A stretch of 64,000 nt of DNA from Hedera helix (lineage: Eukaryota; Streptophyta; Magnoliopsida; Apiales; Araliaceae), in contig OX359282.1 of the NCBI GenBank assembly GCA_947179155.2, forward strand, positions 7,361,309 through 7,425,308. Reading direction: 5' to 3'. The stretch's first letter is position 1. Each line of letters opens with the position of its first letter. Below the pieces are notes generated by a model. That model saw nothing but the letters and a program-made list of their open reading frames with translations. It did not search any database and had not been told where the DNA came from. Shown in pieces: positions 1-12,023 of this stretch. The position numbers and the translations under genes were made by a program.

Positions 1-3000
1 GTGCAGTTAAGTTTGGTTTAATACAATTACAATAAACGTACGCTGATATTTTTTCTTGGACACCTTGGGATATGTCTCGGATAACTGAGGATATGGCTGT
101 TCATACGTTATCGATTGATCCAAGAAAGAAGTCAGTTCACCAGAAACGGAGGATATTTGCTCCAAAGCGCCAGAGAATAATAGATGGATAGCTTGACAAG
201 CTCTTGGATGCTAAAGTAATCGAAGAGATCAAATATCCGAAATGAATGGCTAATGTGGTTTTGGTCCGAAAGCAAAATGGGAAGTGGAGTGTCTGCATAG
301 ATTACACGGATTTGAATAAGGTGTGCCCAATTTTTTTTTTATCCACTTTCGCATATTGATCAACTCATTGATGCAACATCGGGAAATGCAGTTTTGAGTT
401 TTTTAGATGCTTTCTCGGGGTACCACCAAATTTTCGTGGCAAATGAAAACATTCCAAAGACGGCATTTATTACCCATAGAGCTACCTATGCTTACAATAG
501 AATGATATTTGGGTTGATAAATGCTGGGACCACATATCAGAGGATGATGAATAATGTCTTCCGAAAGTAGATTGGAAGGAACATGAAGATGTATGTGGAT
601 GATATGATCGTTAGGATGTAGGATCATCTTCACGATCTGAAGGAATGTTTCCAAACTGTCCAACATTACAATATGCGCCTCAACTCTACGAAGTGTACTT
701 TCGGCCTCGAGTCCAAAAAATTCTTGAGATACTTGGTGAGTAAACGGGAAATTGAGGCTAATACGGAGAAGATCAAAGTGATATTGGACATGAAATCACC
801 TCAAAGTTTTAAAAATATGTAGGGGCTTGTTGGCTGGATAGCGTCTCTAAGGAGGTTTATGTCAAGGTCGCCTGAGAGGTGTTTTCCCTTCTTTGATACA
901 TTGAAAGGGCTAAAGAATGAAAAAACCTTTCAATGGACCTCGGAGTGTGAAGATGCTTTTAGGGAATAAAGCAGTATTTGATATCTGCCCTGTTATTACA
1001 AAATCCTATGCTAGAGAAATTCTTTACTTATATTTGGCAGTTAATTGTTGGCTATGGGTGTAGTCCTGATCTGGGAAGAGAGAGGGATTCAGTGCCCAGT
1101 CTATTATGTTAACCATGTGCTAAGGGATGCAAAGATCAGATATCAAAACTTGGAAAAGTGTGTGTATGCTTTGGTGACAATAAGTAGAAAGTTTAGACAC
1201 TATTTTTAGGGTCGATTTATTATAATTTACACGAATCAACCATTAAAGAAAGTCTTGCATAAGACAGATGCTTCAGGAAGGATGGTGACTTAGACTGTGG
1301 AGCTAAGTTAATATAATTTGGAATACCGTCCTTGTACAACTATCAAAAGTCGAATTTTATGATTGAGTGTACTTTTCTAGACAATGAGGGGGCTGATTAT
1401 GTGGCCCCAGAGGTTACTGTTATAGCTGGGAGGGCAATCGGTACTTGTTTTTTCTTGGACTTTGTATGTTGATGGGTTGGCTAATGCAGAGGCTAGTGGA
1501 GCAGGGGCATCTTAATTAACTCGGAGGAATTTAAGGTGCAGTAGGCAATTCGGTTTAAGTTTTGAGCTTCCAACAATGAAGCAGAATATGAGGCAGTGTT
1601 GGCAGGGTTACAGCTAGCTAAGAGTTTGGAAGTTTGATATCTGCTCATTTTTAGTGATTCCCAATTAATAGTGAAGAAAATTTAGGGAGAGTATGATGTT
1701 CGGATGACCAGATACTTATCCGAGGTGAAGATGTTGTTACATATACTTGAATTCTATGCTCTTAATGGGATTAAAAGAAAAGGTAATTCTACTACAGATG
1801 CTTTGTCAAAGCTGGCTGCTATGCAGGTGAAAGATTTTGGAGGCTCGATATACTAAGAGATTTTGGGAGAACGCAACATTAATAGAAATGAGCTTTTGTG
1901 CATCGAGAGGATAAACTGTTGGATAACTCCGTACATTGATTACTTAGCCGATGGAAAGCTTCCAACAGATAAGGTTATGGCGAAAAGGATCAAGTATCGG
2001 AGCTCATATTTTTATTTAATTGATGGAGATTTATATATGAGATCGTCATCATCATCATTGTTAAATTGCTTGATTTTGTTAGAAGTGTCATATGCACTCA
2101 GAGAGTCTCATAAAGGGATCTGTGGGGATCATATGGGGGCTTAGGTGTTGGCATATAAGTTGGTCCGGTAGGGGTACTACTAGCCGACTATGTTCCAAAA
2201 AGCTAAAGGGTATGTGCAGAAATATTCGAAGTGTCAGCTTAACAACTCGGTTTCGCACTAGCTTTCAGAAGAATGGTCATCGGTGTTATTTCCCATCCCA
2301 TTTGCTATTTGTTGGATAGATTTTTTGGGGCCACTACCAAAGGTGAAATTACAATTCCAGTATGTGGTGGAGGCTATTGATTACATGACTTAGTGGGTAG
2401 AGGCTAAACCACTTCGTCATATTATCGAGGATGATTATTTAAAGTTTTTGAAGGAGTCGATTGTATTTTGATTTGGCATTCCAATAGTACTCGTCTAGGA
2501 CAATGGTTCACCGTTTGCGGGGGACCAAGTTCGAAAAGTTCATATCCAATTTGGGGATTCAACATCGGAGGACTTCGGTAGCACATCCACAGTCCAATGG
2601 CCAAGTCGAGGTTACTAATCGAACTTTGCTTAACAAAATTAATAAGCGACTGGATGATACTAAGGGGAGGTGGCTAGAGGAGTTATAGAGTGTCATATGG
2701 GCTTATCAGACAACTCCACGGACGACTACTAGGGATTCACCTTTTAGGTTAGCATACGACACAGATGCATTGATTCTAGTTGAGATCGGGTCCACCTCTT
2801 TCACAAGTTATATAATGAAAAGGAACTTTGACTTAACTTGGATTTGTTATATGAGGCTCAGAATGCCGCAGTTTTAAGGTTGGCGGTTAAGTATTACAAC
2901 TGCAGAGTTCTAGTCAGAAGGTTTAAGTTGGGAGATATTGTGCTTCCGCAGAATACATACAAGTTAATGCCTAATTGGGAGGGCCCTTATGAAGTTATTG

Positions 3001-3055
3001 GGGGTAATAAAGGATGGTACTTATCGGTTAAGAAATATGGATAGGGTCGAGTTAA
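1..3055 (+). pseudogene. Tat-lineage Ty3 (gypsy) pol remnant: RT, RNase H, second RNase H, integrase
   Basis: This is the decayed polyprotein of a Ty3 retrotransposon, cut by the left window edge. Reverse transcriptase is readable from about 95 to 800, with the catalytic YVDD motif at about 591-602. A first RNase H follows at about 960-1330. A second, aRNase H-like domain lies at about 1440-1850, recognisable by YVDG near its start, a NEAEYEA block and the end motif DALSKLAAM. This second RNase H is the known hallmark of the Tat lineage (Tat, Grande, Ogre, Retand). Integrase follows: zinc-binding domain near 2090-2250, core with the IDFLGPLP block near 2310, the HPQSNGQVE block near 2585-2615, and a C-terminal part at 2838-3044. 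There are many stops and frame changes throughout, so it cannot be functional. No chromodomain was seen, which also fits Tat. Confidence 0.88.
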
Positions 3056-3152
3056 AAAATACTTGGCATGCTGGTCGACTGAGAAGGTATTATCAGTAGT
3101 TGAAAGTTTTTTGTTACCTTTTTATTTTAACAGTCATATAATATAGTTAGAA

Positions 3153-3405
3153 GGATTATTCAGTTGTCACGATTTTAAACAAGTTTCAATGAAAGAATAA
3201 TATATTTTATTTATTGACTTGTTTGCTTGATTGCATATAAAGTTCCTGGAATATATATTATAACTGTTCGAAGAAAAGGAGGGATTATTCAATTGTGACA
3301 ATTTAAACAGAGTTCAATGAAAAAAGAATTCATTTTATTTATTGACTTATTTAAATTATTTACATATGAAATTCCTATTTACAAACTATTCAAAGAAAAA
3401 GATAA
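3153..3405. repeat. Two-unit tandem repeat (~127 bp) in the Tat 3' region
   Basis: Two adjacent, diverged copies of a unit that begins GGATTATTCA start at 3153 and 3282 (period 129). Both contain a shared TTTATTTATTGACTT block and end in a CAAAGAAAA-like block. They lie between the end of integrase and the antisense ORF, where Tat elements are known to carry hypervariable tandem repeats. Confidence 0.7.
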
Positions 3406-3429
3406 AGTAAATACAAAGTAATTAAGGGT

Positions 3430-4084
3430 TTGGAGAGTCGGTTGGAGGGTTATTATCTGGTTAGTTATTTGGTTTCTCGGTGGGGTCTTTTTTGAGTCAG
3501 AGTAAGTCATCATCAGAGAAGCCTACTGATTTGGGGTCCTTACCAGATGCTTGAATTTTCAACAAAGCAGCTCGGTAGCCCTTACCAAACTCCAGGGCTA
3601 TCTCTTCCGTCAGCTCGGGGGATGATCTGTATTCGGTGATTATTTGTTGGTGGGTAGTGGAGGTTTATTTGGCTTTGCTTTGGAGGTTGGTGTAGGCTTT
3701 TTTGAGAGTTTCTATGAACTTCTAGAGTTCGGCATGCTCGACGAAGCTTTTTCTGTTGACCTCGGTGAGTTGGGCATATAAGTCATTTATTTGTTGGAGT
3801 TCTTATTGAAGTTGATAATTTTGTTAGCGTAATTGGGTGAACCCCTTTTGCTATTGTTCTTCTATTTTGGTGTGCTTGGCCTGGTCCGTGCAGAGGGTTT
3901 ATTCAAGGGTGCCAATTTGGCGATGGGTGCCCAGGAGTTGTTGACGAAGGTCTTCAATTTATTTGAGGAGCTCAGATTGTTGTTCAAGTTGGGTGTGGAG
4001 TGGTAGGTTGGCTTCAGTGAACTGTTGAAGGGAATCCTGGGCGACGACATGGGCTTCATGTAGTTTTCGGAGGTCGACAGAATA
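3430..4084 (-). pseudogene. Tat-element antisense ORF, 3' half (coiled-coil protein)
   Basis: Read on the minus strand, opposite to the Tat pol, this stretch gives a mostly continuous frame broken by several stops. It is rich in Gln, Leu, Glu and Lys and looks like a coiled coil. It ends with an acidic tail containing KSVGFSDDDLL. Tat and Grande elements are known to carry an antisense ORF between integrase and the 3' LTR, and position and character fit that. The upper end is cut by the Athila gag fragment at about 4084. The other half is at 16790-17700. The function of this protein class is not known to me. Confidence 0.6.
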
Positions 4085-4331
4085 TTATTCGCGGCATTGC
4101 ATAATCTCTTAATGGCTTGGGCGCCTCTTGTTCTTCCGCCATGATTTCTGGCAGTTCAATTCCCTCTTGACTGTCAGAGCTAACCTCAATCACTTGTTGA
4201 ACTCTTCTATAAATGTTGTCGTTGTGAGCCAACAACTTACGTTTCTTTGATTGAGTTAGCATGCACAAGTCAATAGTACCTGAAACCAAAGAAATATACA
4301 AAATGAATTGAGGTAAGAAAAGATTGTTCAA
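4085..4331 (-). pseudogene. Truncated second Athila gag 5' end
   Basis: Nearly identical to the start of the complete Athila gag at 14885-15129: same start region, same CMLT-SKKRK basic stretch, same LRDYAMP block. The match stops at about 4085 (CGGCATTGC on the plus strand), where Tat antisense-ORF sequence begins. It lies just downstream, in element orientation, of the LTR at 4408-5956 and a complete PBS. It is therefore the beginning of a second Athila interior fused to the 3' LTR of the first, not host sequence. About 80 codons remain. Confidence 0.85.
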
Positions 4332-4382
4332 CTAAACCAATCTAATTTAAACCGGCGATGAAAGTAATAAAAACTACTCAAA

Positions 4383-4401
4383 GTCCCCGGCAACGGCGCC
4401 A
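4383..4401 (-). other. Athila primer-binding site (second, truncated interior)
   Basis: The minus strand reads TGGCGCCGTTGCCGGGGAC, complementary to a tRNA-Asp 3' end as is usual for Athila. It lies six bases inside the LTR edge. A PBS next to what should be a 3' LTR shows that this LTR also serves as the 5' LTR of a second copy. Confidence 0.85.
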
Positions 4402-4407
4402 AAAACT

Positions 4408-5956
4408 TGTTGGTGCCAAACCGTACGCATGACAAATCAATACTTACACACAAGTGCACGTGGTCAACAAGTAATATAGAATAAGTAAAGTATCATTCCT
4501 ACGAGGACTATGAATCGATTTTAAACTAACAAGCAATAGTTTTGTAACTATTTCGGTTCTTTTAAACAGTGGTCAAGCAAATCAATGAATTGTGAGCTAA
4601 GTCTAAGTTGCGAAAATTAAAGACAATTAATTAACAAACGATATAGTTAGACAAGGAGGCATGGGATTATAACTTCATCTAAGGTGTCATTCAACTGTGA
4701 TACTTCCTGTTAAACCAAAATCAAAGCATGACCAACTCTCGTTGCATCATACCCAAAACCAACCCAGATCCGACCCAAAGGGCAACAGAATGGGAAAGAA
4801 CACCCAAGTTAATTAAATCACTATATTTCTATGTGACCTAGAGAAAAATGGGTTTAAGCACATGTTTTCAAAAGACTACGTGTGGTGCTTTGGTATATGT
4901 CTATCCTTAGCACTAATCATGCAATCCAACATCTTGTGAAATCGTGAACACAAGCTAACATGGTCAGATCTAAACTCACACTCCCCATCTCGGTTCCGTG
5001 TGAGTTATCATGGTAATTGGTGATCAAGTAATTAAGCAACTAAAACAAACCATATTAGACAATCCATACATAACCATTTAGCCACAACACAGAAGCATAA
5101 CAGATTGAACTAAACCCTAGGTTTCATTATAATCCCATAAAAGAAGTTAGTTCATAATAGACATAACAACCATCATCCACAAATGTTCATACATTGAAGC
5201 TACAAATGAAAAGAAAGAGACAACAAAGAATAAGAAATGCAAAGCTTGGTTTCCTTTATTCGAATATGGAGTTCCAAGGTTGACACAATGCTTCAAGCTT
5301 CCATAGTCTAGTCCTAAGCTTAACTACTCTAGATAGATCAAAAGGAGCAACGAGAGAACAAAGAAAACAAGGAAGCCAAAACAAGAAGCTCTCTTTTTCT
5401 CCTTCTAACCTGTATATTTAGCTCTTCCTGAGGATACTGTTATATAGAGCCTCAGTAGCTTTCTTTACGATCACTGTAACAAGAGATTTTAATTGGCCCG
5501 TTCAAAAAGTCAGTTGCTGGATTTTGGCACGAACGACCGGCGCAGTTGCCCCGTTTTTGTACTGAGATGGGGCATAGCTGTGCTTGATGGCAGGAAGAGA
5601 GCTAACAGAGAGGAAGGGCACAGCTGTGCAATATTTGTGGAGGAATGGGGCGCAGCAGCGCCATGCACCAGTCATGTAGTCTGTGCTCAATTTTCTGCTG
5701 CATCCGATCTTCACGCATATCGCTCCCACATCGAACCATTTTGTCCTGAAATATTGTACTTCTCTCCCCTGCACAAGTTCTAGTCCAAAACAAGCCAGTT
5801 TGTCCATAAATAGACGGAACAGGCCAAAAAATGAGTTATGAAACATGAAACCTACAAAATAGACATAAAAGCATAAACAGTAATAAAAACTAATGAGAAC
5901 AAGCGATAATTATAGCAAGTTGGCATCGAAATAGTAGGTAAAAAACCTACTTATCA
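4408..5956 (-). mobile_element. Athila LTR A (1549 bp)
   Basis: On the minus strand it begins TGATAAGTAGG and ends CACCAACA, so it has TG...CA ends. It is flanked by a polypurine tract (AAGTTTGGGGGTATT, plus-strand 5957-5971) on one side and a PBS (4383-4401) on the other. A TATA box (TATATAA on the minus strand) lies at 5440-5446. It aligns over its whole length with LTR B (15206-16789), with scattered substitutions and a roughly 30-bp gap relative to B near 4705. Four copies of a GCGCAGCTGCGC-like palindrome at 5540-5661 are more decayed here than in LTR B. Confidence 0.9.
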
Positions 5957-7185
5957 AATACCCCCAAACTTAACCCGTTGCTCGTCCTCAAGCTACACAA
6001 TAAAGAAACTATATAAACAATCTGAAATGCAAGATAAGCTAAAAATGTAGTCTACACTACATGCCTGTCAGCCAGTACAAAGTTTAATTGTGCAGCCTCA
6101 GAGGAGTTGCAGTGATCAATAAACATAGCATCCAACCAAGAAACAGTCAGTAGGTCATATCAATCGACAAATCCACAACCTATTATTACTGATGCAGTGT
6201 GTTGTGTGCTTGGCTACCATTAAGGTTGATATAATGCAAATATTGCCATAATGCACTTCTTAGAGGGAAAATCACAGTTCTAACTCAAGAAAGACGATAA
6301 ACAAGAAAACTGTCAGCTACGACTTCACATCAACCAATATCAGGGTTATTCGAAATTAACTAGCTTTATATACAACCACGAGGGCATTATTTGCTCTTTC
6401 TTGCGTTTACACCCGACTGTGCAATGCCTAGTCCTATTAGGCTTCGAAGATACCCATGTAACGAGCTTTCGACCAACGACTCCCAAACCAGTCGGCTTTA
6501 GGGCGCTAGGTGTAAAGACACCCCTACGGGCCTATTAACTCGAGTATCAACGGCCACAGAACTAAACTAGCCAACGTATTTATCAATATATACCAATTTT
6601 ATTTTATTTTATTTATTTATTTATTTATTTATTTATTTTTTAACCCCCAAACTTAATTTCTGTGTTGTAATAGCCAACACAATCCATTCATAAAATTTCT
6701 ATTATTTTAACAAAAATTTTCCACCAGAAGACAATTATGTACATATTTAGACTACACCAAACAAAATAATTACACATAAAGTGCTATCCGGTTATATCAG
6801 AGTCAAACAAGTTAGGATTCACAAATCAACATGACACTATAACTACGACTCAGTTTTCAACCCCGTTACATAATCAAGCAAAACCGAATATCATCATAGG
6901 CCAATATGACTTCGACCGAACACGATGCTAGGATTCATGCAATATGATGCAATTAATCTGCATGCAGTACGAGAAATAAATATGATGCAAATTGATTTTA
7001 ATTTTTTAATTTTTTTTAGCAAATTAATCTAAATGCAATGCAACTAAAAATAAACTTAATTTAAATAACAAGAAAAGCAGCATAATAAATATGACATAGC
7101 AAAACATGATATGCACCCCAAATACCCCCAAACTTAAGTTACACAATGTCCTCATTGGTGATAAGGGTGAGAGAGAAACTCCCTT
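5957..7185 (-). other. Athila 3' non-coding region with PPT
   Basis: No gene seen. The PPT adjoins LTR A at 5957-5971. A conserved Athila-type block (CTTGAGGACGAGCAACGGG on the minus strand) precedes it. A (TTTA)n microsatellite is at about 6599-6642. A second purine tract with an ATGAGGACATTGTG block lies at 7120-7165, the equivalent of the ACATTGAGGACAATGT block in the plus-strand copy at 44155. Confidence 0.65.
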
Positions 7186-8341
7186 AGGTCTCGGGTGGCG
7201 TATCTGACGGTGGGTACAAGTCTTCCTGCCCGAAGGTCGGGAACTGTGCGTCCGCGCCTAACTGAGAGAATGCATTAGTCAATGCCGCTGAAAAGTCGGC
7301 TGTGTATGATCTGAAGTCCGTGTGCATAGCGCCCATACGCCTCTGCAGGCGACGCATCTCTCTATCTTACCTAATGACAAAATCAGGAGGTAGCCCTCCG
7401 GCCTGTGGCTCATCAGCTGCCACGTCCTGCTCCTCAATAACACCTTCCCTTATAAAACCAAGGCCACTTGGATGCGATCTCATGCCCTTCCAATGGCAGT
7501 ATGATCAATATCCCTCATTGGCAACTGAACAGTCTCCTCGCCCCACTCCACTTATGCCGCTAGACATAAACGTGTAATAATGGAGGCATGCGGGATCCCG
7601 CTCGAAGTACTGGCCCTCATGAACTTAAGCATAGAGTGATGGATGATGTATCCTACATCCATACTCTGACCCTTGCAAATGCCATATAATATCACAACCC
7701 TCTCCTTAGTCACGTCCTAATGGTGGCTCGTAGGCAATATGCTTCCACATATGAAACTGTACCAGGCCTTGGCATACCTGCTTAAAGCTTTCTGAGGAAA
7801 ATGCACCTTTTTATCCGTGCCAGGCCTAGTCTTCCATTTCGCACTGGGCCTGCACATCTCCTCCATCAGGGTGTCTAAATTAGTCTGGAATCGCAGTTCT
7901 TGTGTCCACTGAATTGCCTCATCGGTCAGGGCCGACATCCTAAACAGGGGTGTAGTCTATCTGCTTGCCCCTCACATACAAAATTCCATTCTGAGTCTCC
8001 CGAGCATTAGCATAGAATTCCCTCACAATTGACATCGGCGCAACCGAGTACGTTTCCACAAACAATAATCACCCACGACTCCTAATCTGCTGCAGCAGTC
8101 CTCCATTCTCAGAACTGGGCTTGAGGCCCCTTTCTAACACAAATGACTTAGTAATCATGACGTCCCAATAGTAATGTTGTGCAGAAAGGTTAATAAACCT
8201 GGTCACATCAAGCGTGTCTCTGTCATCACCATCTCCCCCCGCATCACTACTAGCTGACGAAGAAGGTGGGGTACAAATGCGCTTAGGCATTTTGAAAATG
8301 CTAGGGCTTGATATAGTTTTTCTGTAAAGAGCAGCCTTCAA
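7186..8341 (-). pseudogene. Athila envelope-position ORF (putative plant transposon protein domain)
   Basis: Downstream of integrase in element direction, this reads as one protein spread over at least two frames. The first part (8341-8069) has a Ser- and Asp-rich N-terminus, then a VTRFINLSAQ block and KSFVLERG. After an in-frame stop come VREFYANARE and VRGKQIDYTP. The next open stretch (7938-7717) has EEMCRPSAKW and SRYAKAWYSFICGSILPT. I recognise this as the plant-specific domain annotated as putative plant transposon protein (PF20167-like), the usual third ORF of Athila elements. Its biochemical role is unknown. The likely start is the Met of MPKRICTPP, at about 8290. It is a pseudogene. 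Confidence 0.68.
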
Positions 8342-9030
8342 CCTTGAAGAACCCCCAAACTTACTTCACGCAAGCCTACTGTTAGGAGTCTGAGTATTTG
8401 CTCGAATAGGAGAGAGAAAATGGTGTGAAATGTGGATTCTTTGGTTGGAAATTATTTGGCAAAGGTGTGATAGGAAATGGGTAAGGGAAATGAGGGTTTG
8501 ATGTTTCTCGCTCTCTGCTATGGAAGGAATAAGGAACTGAAGTGTTTTAAAGTAAAATGGGAGGTTGCAGGGTCGAGTTTTAAAAACATTTCAAAAACTG
8601 AAACTGCCGTTCTGCGCAGTTGCGCCAAAATTGCACGGGAAAATGGCACAGTTGCGTCTTCCCCTGGCCCTGAAAAATTAACTCTGCTACCCGACGCAGC
8701 TGCGCCTATGGGTAATGTAAAACAAGCGCAGCTGCGCAGTCTACTAGTCAGCCCAAAACTGAAAGCCTTCTTTATCTCTGATCAAGCATGCTAATTCAGT
8801 ACAGACTCCTCCTGAAAGAAATCACAAAAACAAAATTCAAATCTCCAAGAGTCTTTCACACGTTAATATTAACAATATCATAATTCATAGATTAATCAAA
8901 TGGAGATTTAGACAAAAAGTGGGGTGCCTTCCAACAAGCGCTTAGTTATAGTCGTAAAGCTTGACTATTCTTCAGTTTATTCTACCTCATCGAGGGCAAT
9001 TGAGGACTATTGGCGATCAAAGTCGCCTCC
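8342..9030 (-). other. Athila spacer between integrase and envelope-position ORF, with four palindromes
   Basis: No coding sequence supported. Four GCGCAGCTGCGC-like palindromes lie at 8614-8625, 8646-8657, 8694-8705 and 8726-8737, upstream of the envelope-position ORF in its own direction. The post-integrase GTTGGAAGGCACCCC block, common to Athila copies, is at about 8918-8940. Confidence 0.6.
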
Positions 9031-9877
9031 CTAGTAATGCTTCAGACGCTGCCCATTGACCTTGAAGGGATGATCATGCTTTTTTCCCACAATTTCGATA
9101 GCGCCATGAGGATAGACAGTTTTGATTGTGAATGGTCTTGACCATCGAGACTTAAGTTTCCCCGGGAAGAGTCGAAGCCTGGAATTGAATAACAATACTG
9201 CTTGTCCTGGCTTGAACTTCCTTTCCATAATTTTCCGATCATGCCATCGTTTCACTCTCCTTGTACAATTTCATATTCTCATAAGCTCGCTGTCGGAATT
9301 CGTCTAGCTCATTAAGTTGGAGCAGCCGCTGCTCTCCTGCGGCTGAGAGATCGAAATTTAACTTCTTGATGGCCCAGTAAGCCTTATGCTCTAATTTCAC
9401 TAGAAGATGACATGCCTTGCCATAAACCAGCTGGAAAGGCGACATGCCAATGGGAGTCTTATAGGCTCTCTTGTATGCCCATAATGCATCGTCTAGTTTC
9501 ATTGACCAATCCTTCCTTGATGGATTTACCATTTTTTCTAGAATTATCTTCACATCCCGATTAGAAACTTCGGCTTGGCCACTTGACTGGGGGTGGTAGG
9601 CTGTGGCTACTCTGTGCTTTACTCCATATTTGGCTAATAATGCTGTGAAGAGTCTGTTACAAAAATGGCTCATTCCATCACTGATGATTGCCCGAGGAGT
9701 GCCAAATCTAGTGAAGATGTTCCTTTGAAGGAATTTCAGGACGACTCTGGCATCGTTGGATGGTAGAGCGTTGGCTTCTACCCATTTCAAGACGTAATCA
9801 ACTGCCAAGAGAATATACAGATTGCCGGCCGATGATGGAAATGGCCCCATGAAGTCAATTCCCCATACATCAAAGAT
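9031..9877 (-). pseudogene. Athila integrase (core and C-terminal part)
   Basis: Integrase inserts the cDNA copy into the genome. The core begins in the GIDFMGPFP block near 9838-9865 and contains AIISDG and SSGQAEVSNR, so the three catalytic acidic residues (D, D, E) are all visible. The C-terminal part (9255-9031) has KFKPGQAVLLFNSRL and GQRLKHY. A frame change near 9245 splits the core ORF (9850-9239) from the C-terminal ORF. One stop lies just before the core Met at about 9853-9877. Confidence 0.82.
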
Positions 9878-10879
9878 CTACACTTTCAGAATTAAGTTTA
9901 ATGGCATTTCATTTCGTCTGGAAATGTTACCCACTCGTTGACATCGATCATAGTTTTTTACAAACTGGTGGGCATCTTTGAATACTGTAGGCCAATAGAA
10001 CCCTACTTGAAATACTTTAGCTGCGGTTCTATCCGTCCCATAATGACCTCCATAGAGAGAAGAATGACATGCATGCAGTACACTGGTTGTCTCACTGTGT
10101 GGGATGCATCTGCGAATTATCCGATCTGCATACTGTTTGAACAAGAAGGGTTCATCCCATAGGTAACTCTTCACTTCATGGAAAAACATCTTCTTTTGCT
10201 GGTGAATTAACTCTGGTGGGAGAACATTATCGACTATAAAATTGACAAAGTCAGCGTACCAAGGAATCTCTGAGGTCACAGTGAAAAACTGCTCATCGGG
10301 AAAATACTCATTTATAACCGCCTCGTCTTTCCTATCCTGCTCCGGATTTTCTAATCTATAAAGATGATCCGCCACTTGGTTTTCTAAACCTTTCTTGTCT
10401 CGAATTTCCAGATCGAACTCTTGGTGAAGAAGAATCCATCTGATAAGTCTGGGCTTTGCATCTTTCTTGGAAATTAGATATCTAATAGTCGCGTGATCAG
10501 TATAAACCACAACTTTTGTTCCAACGAGATAAGACCTAAATTTGTCGAAAGCGTATACAACCGCTAATAGTTCTTTCTCGGTGGTGGTGTAGTTTAGCTG
10601 AGCATCTGTTAAGGTCTTGTTGGCATAATAGATAGCATGAAAGATCTTTTCCTTGTGCTGACCCAACATTGCCCCAACTACATAATCACTAGCATCGCAC
10701 ATCAATTCGAATGGTACAGACCAATCCGACGCTACAATTACGAGTGTAGATGTTAGTTTTGTTTTCAATAGCTCAAAGGCCTTTAAACAGTCTTCATCAA
10801 ATTTGAATTGGACCTCCTTTTCTAATAGGCTACATAAAGGCTTGGATATTTTGGAGAAGTCCTTGATAAAAGCCCGCAT
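9878..10879 (-). pseudogene. Athila RNase H and integrase zinc-binding domain
   Basis: An open stretch of 333 codons. The N-terminal part completes the RT thumb/connection. RNase H runs from about residue 55 to 180, with CDASDYVVGAMLGQ, TTTEKELLAVVYA and VYTDHATIRYL visible, i.e. D, E and D catalytic positions. The end motif reads ADHLYRLE where ADHLSRLE is usual. The zinc-binding integrase domain lies near residues 265-315 (HACHSSLYGGHYG ... CQRVG). The stretch is in the order expected of Ty3 pol and continues, after an in-frame stop and a frame change, into the integrase core. Confidence 0.82.
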
Positions 10880-11247
10880 GACCTAAAAAACTACGCACCC
10901 CCTTAACAGTTGTAGGTGGTGGCAATTTCTCAATTGTCTCCAGCTTTGCCTTGTCAACCTCCAATCCTTTTTCTGAGACTTTGTGCCCAAGGATAATTCC
11001 TTCCTGTACCATGAAATGACATTTTTCCCAATTTAGAATCAGATTCGTCTCTATACAGCATTTCAACACAAGAATTAAGTTCTCTAGACACAACTAAAAG
11101 GAATCCGCGAATACAGAAAAATCGTCCATGAAGACTTCCACATTATGCTCCACCATGCCAGAAAAGATGACCATCATGCACCTTTGAAATGTTGCTGGCG
11201 CATTACAAAGCCCAAAGGACATTCGTCTGAACGCAAACGTCCCGTAG
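10830..11247 (-). pseudogene. Athila reverse transcriptase, C-terminal half
   Basis: Contains the RRMSFGLCNAPATFQRCM block and the catalytic FMDD motif (plus-strand 11127-11140), then LGHKVSEKGLEVD and SFLGHAGFY. It has at least two stops and overlaps the RNase H frame, showing a frameshift near 10860. The N-terminal half resumes on the other side of the hAT insertion at 12024. Confidence 0.82.
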
Positions 11248-11255
11248 GGGCAAGT

Positions 11256-12015
11256 TAGACATGCACAGTAGGCCGGCCTGGTCCGGCCTGGCCTGGGCCT
11301 GGTAGGCTTTGGCCGTTGACCAGGCCGGGCCAGGCTTTGACTTTTGGGCCTGTAGGCCGGGCCAGGCCGGGCTTCTAGATAAAAGTCTGGCCTTTTTAGG
11401 CCTGTAGGCCAGGCCGGGCCAGGCCTGTAGGCTAGGCCGAGCCAGGCCTTGGGCCGGGTCAGGCCAGTCCAGTCCTTGGGCCGGGCCGGGCCAGGCCAGG
11501 CCTAAAAATGTAATTAACTAATTTTTAATGTGAAATATAAATATTAAATAAACTAACTATTATATTACTTAAATGTATTGACAAAAAATTAAAAATGAGT
11601 AACTAATCAATAATAAATAATGAGTCGATTATAAATATTTTGCTTCAAAATATTTTAAAAATATCTTCAAAATTCAAATCTTCAAAAAATGTATCTTCCT
11701 AACTTCAAAAACTATCTCTTCATTATATCTTCAAAAAATATATCTTCAATCTTCAAAAAAATATATATCTTCAATATTCATGGATGTGCAATTTCGCGTA
11801 GGCTGGGTCGGGCCTTTGCATAGGCCGGGCCAGGCCGGGCTTTTTCGTAGGCCAGGCCAGACTTTTTCGTAGGCCGGGCCAGGCCGGTCTTTTACGTTAA
11901 AATAGTAGCCTGTTCAAAGACTGTAGGCCGGACCGGCCCTGCCCAGGCTTTGACCAGGCCGGGCTCAGGCCAGGCCAGGCCGGCCTGTAGGTCGTAGGCT
12001 TTTTGTGCATCTCTA
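11256..12015. mobile_element. Non-autonomous hAT-type DNA transposon (760 bp) inside Athila RT
   Basis: Inserted in RT coding sequence. It is bounded by an 8-bp target duplication GGGCAAGT (11248-11255 and 12016-12023). The terminal inverted repeats are 11 bp with one mismatch: TAGACATGCAC at 11256-11266 and GTGCATCTCTA at 12005-12015. The 8-bp duplication and TAGRGATGCAC-type ends fit the hAT superfamily. It has no ORF. Both subterminal zones (about 11270-11510 and 11805-11990) are packed with GGCC, GGCCGGGCC and CCAGGCC words, around an AT-rich core (11515-11800). Confidence 0.88.
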
Positions 12016-12023
12016 GGGCAAGT

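Noticed and set aside
1863..2319. Overlapping short plus-strand ORFs considered as separate genes
   Set aside because: They are fragments of the Tat RNase H/integrase region in shifting frames.
5493..5846. ORFs on both strands over the same stretch, repeated at 16252-16674
   Set aside because: They fall in Athila LTR U3, overlap each other on opposite strands, and arise from GC-rich palindromes.
11256..12015. GC-rich block considered as a CpG island or gene promoter
   Set aside because: Bounded by an 8-bp duplication and inverted repeats inside RT coding sequence, so it is a transposon.
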